Shown here piece by piece: positions 1 to 9,166 of a stretch of DNA of 44,559 bases (the first letter of the stretch is position 1; each line of letters opens with the position of its first letter). A program made the position numbers and the translations under genes. The notes beneath the pieces were generated by a model. It did not search any database and was not told the origin of the DNA. It worked only from the letters and a program-made list of their open reading frames with translations. This DNA comes from Woeseiaceae bacterium (GTDB lineage: Bacteria > Pseudomonadota > Gammaproteobacteria > Steroidobacterales > Woeseiaceae): positions 1 through 44,559 of the forward strand of contig JASJBE010000016.1 in assembly GCA_030066655.1 (NCBI GenBank). The letters run 5' to 3'.

Positions 1-606
1 CGCGACGGTAAGGCGGCTCTTGAGCTGGTCGATAACGGTGATTTTGAACTGCTGCTTCTTGACCTGATGTTGCCAGGCTTGTCGGGGCTGGAGGTGTGCC
101 AGGCCTTGCGGATGAGGCGCGTTGAAATACCGATCATCATGTTGACCGCGCTCGATACGGCCGAGGATATCGTCAGAGGCCTGCGAATGGGAGCCGACGA
201 CTACATCACCAAACCGTTTGATCTTGATGAGTTGCTCGCCCGTATCGAAGCCGTTGGGCGCCGTGGCCAGTCCGCGCCCTCGGAGTCGCAGGTTCTGCGC
301 GCAGGTGGCGTTGAGTTCGACCTGCACGCCATGTCGGTAACCCTGAACGGCCGACCCGTTGACTTCACCGCGAAGGAGCTGGCGGTCCTTGAGTTACTTA
401 TGTCGGACCCCGATCGACTGTTCAGCCGAGAGCGGATACTCAACAATATATGGGGTATCGATATGGACCCCATGACAAACGTCGTTGACGTCTACGTTAG
501 TAAGTTGAGAAAGAAGCTTTCTACCGGCGACGGAGTGCCGTTCATAGAGACGGTTAGAGGACTGGGTTATCGGATCAACCCGTCGTTGGAGCTTAGCGGC
601 GAATGA
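1..606 (+). CDS. OmpR-family response regulator, 5' truncated
   Basis: This is the DNA-binding half of a two-component system. The reading frame is open from base 1, so the true start lies upstream of the window. The visible receiver part contains the phospho-acceptor aspartate in LLLDLMLPG (about residue 21 of the visible part), the MLTA threonine region and the KPF lysine motif (about residue 76). It is followed by a C-terminal winged helix ending in VRGLGYRI, which is typical of the OmpR/PhoB class. The stop codon lies in an ATGA context, a common arrangement when a sensor kinase follows, but the overlapping frame closes after about 34 codons and the next gene is convergent. Any partner kinase must therefore lie upstream or elsewhere. 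The signal sensed is unknown. Confidence 0.93.
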   Translation, partial: RDGKAALELVDNGDFELLLLDLMLPGLSGLEVCQALRMRRVEIPIIMLTALDTAEDIVRGLRMGADDYITKPFDLDELLARIEAVGRRGQSAPSESQVLRAGGVEFDLHAMSVTLNGRPVDFTAKELAVLELLMSDPDRLFSRERILNNIWGIDMDPMTNVVDVYVSKLRKKLSTGDGVPFIETVRGLGYRINPSLELSGE

Positions 607-634
607 CCACGCTGATCAGCGGTCTGAATCGACA

Positions 635-1372
635 TCAGAAATTCTTCGAGATGAGGAGTCGCCAGTTGCCGTCGTCGGCCGCGTCGGAAACGCCGACCAG
701 GTAGCTGGTGTTGAAACCCCAACCGTCGCCAAACCTGGCCTTCAGGATCGGGCCGAGCTGATGCTCCTGATCGTCGAAGCCGCCGAGATCCTCAGTCGTA
801 TTCAGATCATTGAACATTTCGAGGCCGAGCCGCGAGTTAGCCGACAGTCTCGTCGTTGCCTCGAATCGGGTTTCGAGCGACAGCCCGGAGGCTGCACCGT
901 CGCCGAATTGACGACCAACCAGCGCGTTCGCCCTTAGCTGCCAGCGATCATTGATGTCTTTCTTGCCCGTCCACCCGATTCGGAGACGGTCGGGTGTGCC
1001 GCTGCCAAGCTGAGCCTCGAAACGAAGGGCAGCGTCGTGGCCGCCATCGTCATCCTCGCGGTACTGCCATTGCAGCTCGACGCGCGTGTATCGATAATCG
1101 AAGCTGCCTCCGTCGACGCTTCGCTGAACGCCGATAATGCGCGCCCGCCAGGCATCGCTGAACCCGTACTGGAAATGGAGCCGAGGTGACAGAACATCGG
1201 GGCTCGAGCCATCCTCCGGAACGAGGCTGCTGCGAAACTCCAAAGCCATTTCGCCCGCCTTGACGTCCGGTGAAAACACCGTGCCAGTGTTGGCGAGGAC
1301 CGGGCTCGACGTAGCGAGTAACGCAGCGGCGACTGCGTGTCGAAACGAGAAGGCTGTGTGCCTGGCTGTCAT
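635..1372 (-). CDS. Outer-membrane beta-barrel-like protein with signal peptide
   Basis: This is a 245-residue predicted exported protein. I chose the ATG at 1372 because it gives a compact signal peptide ending near SPVLA; the longer frame to 1417 would need a TTG start. The mature part alternates polar and hydrophobic residues, with many strand-like segments rich in Arg, Gln, Trp and Tyr (for example the VELQWQYR region). It ends in LLISKNF, and a C-terminal Phe is the usual barrel assembly signal. No specific family was recognised with certainty; it could be a small porin-like or lipid-related barrel. It is convergent with the response regulator gene, with only 28 bases between stops. Confidence 0.72.
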   Translation of the reverse strand: MTARHTAFSFRHAVAAALLATSSPVLANTGTVFSPDVKAGEMALEFRSSLVPEDGSSPDVLSPRLHFQYGFSDAWRARIIGVQRSVDGGSFDYRYTRVELQWQYREDDDGGHDAALRFEAQLGSGTPDRLRIGWTGKKDINDRWQLRANALVGRQFGDGAASGLSLETRFEATTRLSANSRLGLEMFNDLNTTEDLGGFDDQEHQLGPILKARFGDGWGFNTSYLVGVSDAADDGNWRLLISKNF

Positions 1373-1464
1373 GACGAACCTGGGCGTTATGTCGTGAATG
1401 CTGACATCGCGGCTCAACTCACATTGAACCGCGATGCCAGTCGTTGCTTAGCCGCAAGTAGCGA

Positions 1465-1974
1465 TTAGCTTGCCGAGAAGGGGAGCGACGAGTGGTGCAG
1501 GTTGATCTTCAGGTCGCCGTTCTCGTCACGGATGTAGCCGAAGCTGTACTCGACCTTCGTCACGTTGCCGTCTGCGCCCGTGAAGAAGTAGTTACCCATG
1601 GCAAGAGCAGTGTCGCCGCTTAAGATGATCGCTTCGTTCTCCCAGCGAACAGCCGTGTAGGGTGCGAGTGCAAACCCCTTGTCCTCCGCCATGTCCTCTC
1701 CGATGAAGTAGGACAGCGCTTCTCTCTCCGAACCGCGGAACTGGTCTTCTGAGGCAAGCGTCGGCTTGAACAGAACGGTGCCTAAGTCATAGCCGTAGAA
1801 ACGGTCGATGTGCGCGATAGCGGCTTTCTTCGGGTTGTCCGCTTTGCCAATCTTGACGATGCCATTGCCCCAGGCCTGCTGCGCTGCCACGACTTCCTTT
1901 TCTGTGATATCGGCGGCGAGTGCGGAGAATGGCGCTGCGAAGAGAGCCAGTACTACAAAGAGTTGCTTTTTCAT
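1465..1974 (-). CDS. Secreted NTF2-like small protein
   Basis: This is a 169-residue protein with a clear Sec signal peptide, starting MKKQLF and ending near SALAA. The start at 1974 is preferred over the longer frame because GAGG lies about 7 bases upstream and the signal peptide begins exactly there. The mature part has the pattern of the SnoaL/NTF2-like or CaMKII-association-domain superfamily: an acidic helix, a conserved FIGEDMA segment, then strands with WEN, ALAMGNYFF and KVEYSFGYIRD, ending in an LHHSS motif. Related proteins are often annotated as DUF4440-like or, wrongly, as phosphoribosyl-AMP cyclohydrolase. No enzymatic role can be assigned. It sits alone between the barrel gene and malate synthase. 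Confidence 0.75.
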   Translation of the reverse strand: MKKQLFVVLALFAAPFSALAADITEKEVVAAQQAWGNGIVKIGKADNPKKAAIAHIDRFYGYDLGTVLFKPTLASEDQFRGSEREALSYFIGEDMAEDKGFALAPYTAVRWENEAIILSGDTALAMGNYFFTGADGNVTKVEYSFGYIRDENGDLKINLHHSSLPFSAS

Positions 1975-2243
1975 TGGAACCTCAAGTGTGATTTCGATGT
2001 AGGCGAGCGGGATTGCCCGCGTCCGTCGCAAGTCGCAGCGCTGCCATGCGCGCGCTGCTGCAACATAGACGAGAGCTTAGCGGTGCGGCCTAAAACCGGC
2101 TTGAAGGCAACATGAAGGGAACCTAAATTTCACGTTAAAGCGCCCGGGAATCAGGCCGTACGACACCGAAACCGGGCCGGAAACGCCCGATACCCGTGAG
2201 CAGCGCACAGCGAGGTCTGCCTCCCGGTCTTGCTGTTAGCGAG

Positions 2244-4421
2244 TTACGCCTTGGCTTGTTGCCGGTACTGATGCAATAACGGCTCGGTGTAGCCGTTCGG
2301 CTGGCTGCAGCCTTTCAGCGCGAGGTCACAGGCGGCCTTGTAGGCGACGCCATCGAACGTCGGTCCCATCGGCCGGTACGCGGGGTCGCCCGCATTCTGC
2401 TCATCGACAATGCTTGCCATGCGCCGGAACGTGTTCAGCACCTGCAGCTCGGTACAGACGCCGTGGTGCAACCAGTTGGCAATGTGCTGGCTCGAGATCC
2501 TGAGCGTGGCGCGATCTTCCATCAGCCCGACATCCTCGATGTCCGGCACCTTCGAGCAGCCGACGCCCTGGTCGATCCATCGCACGACGTAACCGAGGAT
2601 GCCCTGCGCGTTGTTGTCGAGCTCTTTCTGGATATCTTCCTTGGACAGGGAACCCGGATCGCCCAGCGGCGGCATCAGGATGTCGTCCAGGCTAGCAGGC
2701 TCCCTCGAAGCCAGCTCTTTCTGAATGTCAGCAACGCTCGCCGCGTGATAGTGCATCGCGTGCAGCACGGCCGCCGTGGGCGACGGCACCCAGGCGCAGT
2801 TGGCGCCCATCTCGACGTGCATCTGCTTCGTGTCGATCATCTGCCGCATCTCGTCCGGCTTCGGCCACATGCCTTTACCGATCTGCGCCCGCCCCGGCAG
2901 GCCGCAGCGAAGGCCGACATCGACGTTGCGATCTTCGTAGGCCTGTATCCAGGGCTGCGACTTGATGGTCTCCTTCGGCAGCATCGGTCCGGCTTCCATG
3001 CTCGTGTGAATCTCGTCGCCGGTGCGGTCGAGGAAGCCGGTGTTGATGAACACGAGCCGATGTTTGACGCGCCTGATGCATTCCTCGAGGTTGACCGTGG
3101 TCCGGCGCTCTTCGTCCATAACGCCGATCTTCAGCGTATTGCGTTCGAGGCCGAACAAGTCCTCGACCCGGGAAAACAGCTTGTCGGCGAACGCGACTTC
3201 GGTCGAGCCGTGCATCTTGGGCTTAACGATGTAGAGGCTGCCGCTTCGGCTGTTGGACAGCGCGTTCTGCTTCTTGAGGTCGTACAACGCGCAGGCCGTG
3301 GTCATGACAGCATCCATGATGCCCTCGAACACTTCATCGCCGTTTGCGTCGAGCACGGCAGGGGTTGTCATCAGGTGTCCGACATTTCGCACGAGCATCA
3401 GGCTGCGGCCCGGGAGTGACAGCGTACCGCCATTCGCCGCTGTGTAGTGGCGATCTTCATTCAGGCGCCGCGTCATTTCACGACCGCCTTTCGCGAAGGT
3501 CGCAGACAGCGTGCCACGCATCAGGCCCAGCCAGTTCCGATAAACAGTGACCTTGTCTTCGGCATCGACGGCGGCGACCGAGTCCTCGCAGTCCTGGATC
3601 GTCGTGACGGCGGCCTCGAGAATGATGTCGCTGACGTCGGCCGGTGAGTCCTTGCCGATCGGGTGATCAGGGTCAATGCGAATCTCGATATGCAGACCGT
3701 TGTTCTTCAAGAGCAGCGTTTTCTTCTTGCCGTTCTCGGCGAAGCCCAAGAACTGGCCGGCATCGCGAAGCGCGGTCGTGCGTCCGTCTGCGAGTGCGAC
3801 TGACAGCGTCGCAGCGTCACGGGCTTTGTAAATGTCGTAGCCAACGACATCGGCATGATTGCCCTCGACCAGGGGCACGGCGGTGTCGAGGAGCTCGGCA
3901 GCAGCCTGGATTACGCTGGCACCTCGAACCGGGTTGTAGCCGCCGCCCGGCTCACGGCCCTCCGTGGTCGGTATGGCGTCCGTGCCGTAGAACGCGTCGT
4001 ACAGGCTGCCCCACCGGGCATTGGCGGCGTTCAACGCGAAGCGGGCGTTACTGACCGGTACGACGAGCTGGGGGCCAGCCACACTGGCGATCTCCGGGTC
4101 GACGTTCTCGGTTTCGATCTGGAAGGGCTCGCCAGGCTCCTCGAGGTAGCCGATGCTTTGCAGGAACGCCTTGTACTCTTTGGCATCCCAAGGCTTGCCT
4201 TTCTGGTCCTTGTGGTACTGGTCTATCGTCGCCTGCAACTTGTCGCGGGCCTCGAGCAAGGCCCGATTCTCCGGCGTCAGATCGGAGACGATCGCAGCGA
4301 AACCGTCCCAGAACGGGCCGGGATCGACACCTAAGTCGGGCAGTAGCTTTTCTTCGACAAAAGCTCGAAGCCGTTGGTCGACAGTCAATGCATGACTGAC
4401 GCTGCGAGCCGTCTCGTTCAT
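2244..4421 (-). CDS. glcB: Malate synthase G
   Basis: The product condenses glyoxylate with acetyl-CoA to give malate, the second step of the glyoxylate shunt, in the cytoplasm. At 725 residues it matches the usual length of the G isoform. Visible family features are the N-terminal helical clasp (1-90), the inserted alpha/beta domain (about 130-290, including EGNHADV and ADGRT), the TIM-barrel core with GVMDEERRT (433-441) and [21 protein letters not shown] (metal-ligand region, about 459-479), and the C-terminal segment with [23 protein letters not shown] carrying the expected Cys (622) and catalytic Asp (636). GGGAGAT lies upstream of the ATG. It is the last gene of a minus-strand unit, 48 bases after isocitrate lyase. 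In many bacteria MSG serves glycolate metabolism; here it is paired with aceA. Confidence 0.98.
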   Translation of the reverse strand: MNETARSVSHALTVDQRLRAFVEEKLLPDLGVDPGPFWDGFAAIVSDLTPENRALLEARDKLQATIDQYHKDQKGKPWDAKEYKAFLQSIGYLEEPGEPFQIETENVDPEIASVAGPQLVVPVSNARFALNAANARWGSLYDAFYGTDAIPTTEGREPGGGYNPVRGASVIQAAAELLDTAVPLVEGNHADVVGYDIYKARDAATLSVALADGRTTALRDAGQFLGFAENGKKKTLLLKNNGLHIEIRIDPDHPIGKDSPADVSDIILEAAVTTIQDCEDSVAAVDAEDKVTVYRNWLGLMRGTLSATFAKGGREMTRRLNEDRHYTAANGGTLSLPGRSLMLVRNVGHLMTTPAVLDANGDEVFEGIMDAVMTTACALYDLKKQNALSNSRSGSLYIVKPKMHGSTEVAFADKLFSRVEDLFGLERNTLKIGVMDEERRTTVNLEECIRRVKHRLVFINTGFLDRTGDEIHTSMEAGPMLPKETIKSQPWIQAYEDRNVDVGLRCGLPGRAQIGKGMWPKPDEMRQMIDTKQMHVEMGANCAWVPSPTAAVLHAMHYHAASVADIQKELASREPASLDDILMPPLGDPGSLSKEDIQKELDNNAQGILGYVVRWIDQGVGCSKVPDIEDVGLMEDRATLRISSQHIANWLHHGVCTELQVLNTFRRMASIVDEQNAGDPAYRPMGPTFDGVAYKAACDLALKGCSQPNGYTEPLLHQYRQQAKA

Positions 4422-4469
4422 GACCTTATCTCCCGTCGGTCAATGTGTGTGAAGCGTAGGCTTCGCGGC

Positions 4470-5759
<1,290 letters not shown>

Positions 5760-5771
5760 TGTCTTTGTGCC

Positions 5772-6245
5772 TTAGATCGTTATCGAGGCCGGAGTGTGAG
5801 CTGGTTGCTGTCGCGGTGTGCCGATACGCAGCGCCTCTGTGGCTTCTCGCTCCGGTGCTAAAAAGAGCAGGTTACCGTCCGGCGCAACAATTTTATGTAC
5901 GGTCTTTCCGAGACGAGTGACCTTCGGGTCAGCCGCAGACAGTGCGCGGCATGCCGAGTATTCGGGCCAGGCATCAATGCGGCTCACGCAGTTGTGACGC
6001 TTCCGGTCCGTTTCGATTCGGATCACCTCACTACCGCACCGGAAATACAGTGCGTTGTGCTCTTTGGCGAAGGTCCAGCCGAGGAACTGGTTGCGGCTCT
6101 TCAACCGGGCAGTCCGGCCGTCCGCAAGCATCACGAGGCACTCCGCGTATCGCAGCGGGATATCAACGGCGAGACCGGTCACATCGGCGTGTGAACCTTC
6201 GGTCAGGGGTATCAGTCGATCCAGATCCGTAGCGTCGTATGTCAT
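5772..6245 (-). CDS. Stand-alone malate-synthase-G-domain-like protein
   Basis: This is a 157-residue cytoplasmic protein, first gene of the glyoxylate unit. I chose the ATG at 6245 because GGGAG lies about 8 bases upstream; a longer frame to 6296 would run through the promoter. Residues 12-80 align without gaps to residues 182-250 of the malate synthase G encoded two genes downstream, with 26 of 69 identical. Shared motifs are EG.HADV.G, ADGRT and QFLG. That segment lies in the alpha/beta domain of MSG, away from the catalytic barrel. The catalytic residues of MSG are absent, so it is not an active synthase. Residues 81-157 have no match that I recognise; RLGKTVHKIV and NLLFLAPERE suggest another small folded unit. 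A regulatory or structural role is inference only. Confidence 0.88.
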   Translation of the reverse strand: MTYDATDLDRLIPLTEGSHADVTGLAVDIPLRYAECLVMLADGRTARLKSRNQFLGWTFAKEHNALYFRCGSEVIRIETDRKRHNCVSRIDAWPEYSACRALSAADPKVTRLGKTVHKIVAPDGNLLFLAPEREATEALRIGTPRQQPAHTPASITI

Positions 6246-6357
6246 CGGTGGCTCCCGCATTGTCAGTGAGATAAACAGGCTTAACATCCTAGTCAAAAAG
6301 ATGTTAAAATTTTACAACAAAAATTTGACAGTGTTAATTTCACAAAAAGCTTAACAT
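6246..6357. promoter_or_regulatory. Divergent promoter with four TTAACA half-sites
   Basis: This is a short AT-rich region between the glyoxylate unit and its divergent regulator. TTAACA occurs at 6281-6286 and 6351-6356, and its reverse complement TGTTAA at 6302-6307 and 6332-6337. The first two make a 7-bp inverted repeat (TTAACAT/ATGTTAA), and GCTTAACAT is repeated exactly at 6279-6287 and 6349-6357. A tentative minus-strand promoter is TTGACT (complement of 6291-6296), 17 bases, TATCTC (complement of 6268-6273), with one half-site inside the spacer. The last half-site overlaps the regulator start codon. By inference these are binding sites for the RamB-like protein, giving control of aceA and autoregulation. 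Confidence 0.6.
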
Positions 6358-7909
6358 GGCCGCAGACAAAGGAATTCGGCGAAAAGCGCACTTCGTCGGC
6401 ACGAAAATTCGCTCATTGCGCAAACGAAACGGGCTGACGCTCGAGGATTTATCCGTGCGCTGCCTGCAGGTGGACGCCAAGGCGGGGCCGTCCGTGTCCT
6501 ACCTGTCCATGATCGAGAACGGCCGCCGGGTGCCCTCCGAGGCGCTTTTGACGATCATCGCCGAGATATTCCAGAAGGATGTGTCCTGGTTCATGGATGA
6601 ATCCCTGGAGAGCGAAGCGCTCGACGTCGCACCGGCGAACGCGCCGGTCGCCGGGATGCCGTTCGAGCCCGGCTTCCTGTTCCAGGAGTCGCTATTGCAA
6701 ACGGCGATCCCGGAGCTGCTGTCGCAAACCGGCACGACCGGCCGCCAGTTCGCCCACCTGCTGATTCGGGCGCAGCAGGAAGCCAATCAGAACCGTTTTC
6801 CGGATCTGGAGCGCGCCGCCGAGTCGGTGGGACACAAGGTGTTCCCGCTGCAGGTCGACGACGTCCTCGGCCTGGCAAAGGACGTCGGGCTGAAGGTGCG
6901 CTGGTTCGACAAACCCGCCTTTGACGAGCCGTCCATCAGCGAAGGTCCCAAGAGAACGATCATCCGGTCGTTCTTCGAGGCGCCGGATACGATTTACCTT
7001 AATAAGGCGCTTGAGCATATGCCGGCGCGCCTCAAGTTCGATATCGCCAATCACATCGCGCATCGCGTACTGCATGACGGCGACGGAGCGCGATCACCGC
7101 AGCTTTCCGGTGGCCGCGGCTCGTCTCGCGAGCTCGGCACCACGATGAACAGTATCGATGCGAAGGACGTGCTGTATGCGTGGCGCGATTTCGAGTGCAC
7201 CTACTTCGCGGCGGCCCTGCTCGCGCCGAAGACGCCGTTCCGGCAGTTCCTTGCGAAGAAGGCGTATGCCATCGACGCCGGAGAAGGCATCCAGTTAACG
7301 ACGGCGCTGACGATGCGGCGCATGCCCAGCGTCAGCCCTTACCCGCATTGGCACTACTTCGACGCCTATCCACCGGGCCGGCTTCGCGCCGTCTACCGGG
7401 GTAACGGCATCCCACTGCCATGGGGCAACCTGACCGACCTGACCGACCCGTGCAGAAACTGGGCGGTCTTCAAGCTCCTGAAAGCCCGGTCGACCAAGCC
7501 GTCGTCGCAGATTTCCGTCCTGAGAAACGGTGACGACAGTCGCTTGTATTGCTGCCAATCGATCCGGAGCCTCGATGCCGCAGGGAATCCCTATGTGCTC
7601 TGTGTCGGTGTTGACCTCGCGCCGGCGCTGGCGGCGCAGGACATCGATCCGCGCAAGACCATCGACGCGATCGAGACCGCCTGCAATCGAGGCGGCGGCG
7701 ACGCACCGGTGCCGACCGAGGCCCGCAAGCAACTCGAAACGGTTGGACGAATACTGAACATAGGCTGGGTTGCTGAGGGCGCAAAGGAGGACGCGACGAT
7801 CATCTGTCCACGCAGCCAGGACTGCCCGCGCGACAATCACTGTCTGGGTGAAGTGCCCTTGAAACCTCGCTCTCAAATCGACGAGATCCGTGCCTCGCTG
7901 CTGAATTAG
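6356..7909 (+). CDS. RamB/ScfR-like XRE-family regulator (HTH + IrrE-like + DUF2083)
   Basis: This is a 517-residue DNA-binding protein. Domains in order are an XRE helix-turn-helix (about 13-80, with SYLSMIENGRRVPS as the recognition region), an IrrE/ImmA-like segment (about 160-295) and a long C-terminal region of the DUF2083 short-chain-fatty-acid-regulator type. The metallopeptidase motif is degenerate: HIAHRVLH at 233-240 replaces HExxH, so proteolysis is unlikely. The C-terminus carries an evenly spaced cysteine trio (C484, C490, C496). Family relatives such as RamB control isocitrate lyase and acetate or propionate genes, which fits its position directly divergent from the aceA unit. 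The start codon overlaps a TTAACA element and has only a weak ribosome-binding site. Confidence 0.9.
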   Translation: MAADKGIRRKAHFVGTKIRSLRKRNGLTLEDLSVRCLQVDAKAGPSVSYLSMIENGRRVPSEALLTIIAEIFQKDVSWFMDESLESEALDVAPANAPVAGMPFEPGFLFQESLLQTAIPELLSQTGTTGRQFAHLLIRAQQEANQNRFPDLERAAESVGHKVFPLQVDDVLGLAKDVGLKVRWFDKPAFDEPSISEGPKRTIIRSFFEAPDTIYLNKALEHMPARLKFDIANHIAHRVLHDGDGARSPQLSGGRGSSRELGTTMNSIDAKDVLYAWRDFECTYFAAALLAPKTPFRQFLAKKAYAIDAGEGIQLTTALTMRRMPSVSPYPHWHYFDAYPPGRLRAVYRGNGIPLPWGNLTDLTDPCRNWAVFKLLKARSTKPSSQISVLRNGDDSRLYCCQSIRSLDAAGNPYVLCVGVDLAPALAAQDIDPRKTIDAIETACNRGGGDAPVPTEARKQLETVGRILNIGWVAEGAKEDATIICPRSQDCPRDNHCLGEVPLKPRSQIDEIRASLLN

Positions 7910-8084
7910 GGCCTGTAAACGCTCCGGGGATGCGCCCTGCCTCGTTGTGCGCACGTAACTTCTGGTTTCTAAACGTTTCATGCGGGTCTGACGAAGGAAT
8001 GCCGCCGCTATACTTTTGGTCAACTCAGTAGCGGCGCGCGACATGCGGCGCCGCGCAGACAAACAGGATTACCGGAGAGCCGTC

Positions 8085-8972
8085 ATGGCCGAACGCAGCA
8101 GCGCACAAATTATCGTTGGATCAACTATCGCCATCGTCCTCGGCGCCGTTATTTCATGGGCAGGCAGCGACGGCGGCGCGCTGTTCGGCGCACTGCCCGT
8201 CTTCGCAATCTGTGGCGCACTCGCTTTCGCCATCAACTGGGCGGCCTTCGTCCCGGCGGCACTGACGAAGACGGAACACTATTACGACCTGACCGGCGGC
8301 CTTACTTATATAACGGTCACTGCGATCGCCGTGTATCTGTCAGGCACACTGGATCTGCGCGGCACGCTGGTCGCAGGAATGATCATGGTCTGGGCGCTGA
8401 GGCTCTCGTCCTTTCTTTTCCTGCGCATCCAGAAAGCCGGCAAGGACAGCCGCTTCGACGAGATCAAGCACCAGCCGGGCCGCTTCTTCCTGGCGTGGAC
8501 GCTGCAGGGCTTGTGGGTGCTGCTGACAGCCGCGGCCGGGCTCGCCGTCATCACGAGCGACGCGCGCGAGCCACTAGGCATCGTCGGCTACGTGGGTATC
8601 GCCGTTTGGCTGACTGGCATGACGATCGAGATCGTATCGGACCGGCAGAAGTCTGCGTTCAGGGCCGATCCCGCCAACAAAGGCAAGTTCATCAATGTCG
8701 GCCTCTGGGCCTGGTCGAGGCATCCGAATTATTTCGGTGAAATCGTGCTCTGGATCGGCATCGCCATCATCGCCGTCCCGGTTCTGCAGGGCTGGCAGTG
8801 GGCAACGCTAATCTCGCCGGTGTTCGTGACCTTCCTGCTTACCAAGGTCAGCGGCGTGCCGATGCTGGAAGACAGCGCGGATAAGCGCTGGGGCGGCCAG
8901 GAAGACTACGAGGCGTACAAGAGGAACACGCCGGTCCTGATCATGAAGCCGCCGTCCGCGCAGGGCGCCTGA
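8085..8972 (+). CDS. DUF1295 membrane protein (steroid 5-alpha-reductase-like fold)
   Basis: This is a 295-residue polytopic inner-membrane protein. I chose the ATG at 8085 because GGAG lies 8-11 bases upstream; the longer frame to 8016 lacks this. Several hydrophobic helices are visible, followed by the conserved family signature WSRHPNYFGE near the C-terminal third (about residue 211) and an LLTKVSGVPMLE segment. DUF1295 proteins are related to steroid 5-alpha-reductases and isoprenylcysteine methyltransferases, which act on lipid-like substrates in the membrane. The actual substrate here is unknown. It stands alone, downstream of the glyoxylate regulator and followed by a palindromic repeat region. 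Confidence 0.9.
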   Translation: MAERSSAQIIVGSTIAIVLGAVISWAGSDGGALFGALPVFAICGALAFAINWAAFVPAALTKTEHYYDLTGGLTYITVTAIAVYLSGTLDLRGTLVAGMIMVWALRLSSFLFLRIQKAGKDSRFDEIKHQPGRFFLAWTLQGLWVLLTAAAGLAVITSDAREPLGIVGYVGIAVWLTGMTIEIVSDRQKSAFRADPANKGKFINVGLWAWSRHPNYFGEIVLWIGIAIIAVPVLQGWQWATLISPVFVTFLLTKVSGVPMLEDSADKRWGGQEDYEAYKRNTPVLIMKPPSAQGA

Positions 8973-9022
8973 CGTGCTTGGACAAGGACCCTCAGACTGC
9001 GACGCTGACCAAGGTTACTACC

Positions 9023-9068
9023 GTAGGAGCGGCATCTTGCCGCGATCGCGGCTGGAAGCCGCTCCTAC
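9023..9068. repeat. REP-like palindrome
   Basis: This is a 46-bp palindrome downstream of the DUF1295 gene. The outer arms GTAGGAGCGGC and GCCGCTCCTAC are perfect 11-bp complements, and the centre GCCGCGATCGCGGC is a perfect 14-bp palindrome. Only five bases per side do not pair. Elements with these arms are a familiar class of dispersed extragenic palindromes in gammaproteobacteria. It could act as an RNA hairpin protecting or ending transcripts of both the DUF1295 gene (+) and the beta-lactamase gene (-). There is no T-run, so it is not a canonical terminator. Confidence 0.8.
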
Positions 9069-9157
9069 GACACGAACGATTGATGAAGGGCAGACTGAGC
9101 GATCGCGGCTGGAAACCGCCCCTGCGTCACGACCGATTGGCGGACGGCAGGCGGAAC
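9044..9157 (+). repeat. Diverged 57-bp tandem duplication
   Basis: Two adjacent 57-base units start at 9044 and 9101. Both begin GATCGCGGCTGGAA, continue through similar CCGC.CCT.CG and CACGA.CGATTG segments, then diverge in the last third. The first unit contains the right half of the palindrome at 9023-9068. The duplication covers most of the space between the DUF1295 and beta-lactamase genes. Confidence 0.65.
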
Positions 9158-9166
9158 GGCCAAATA

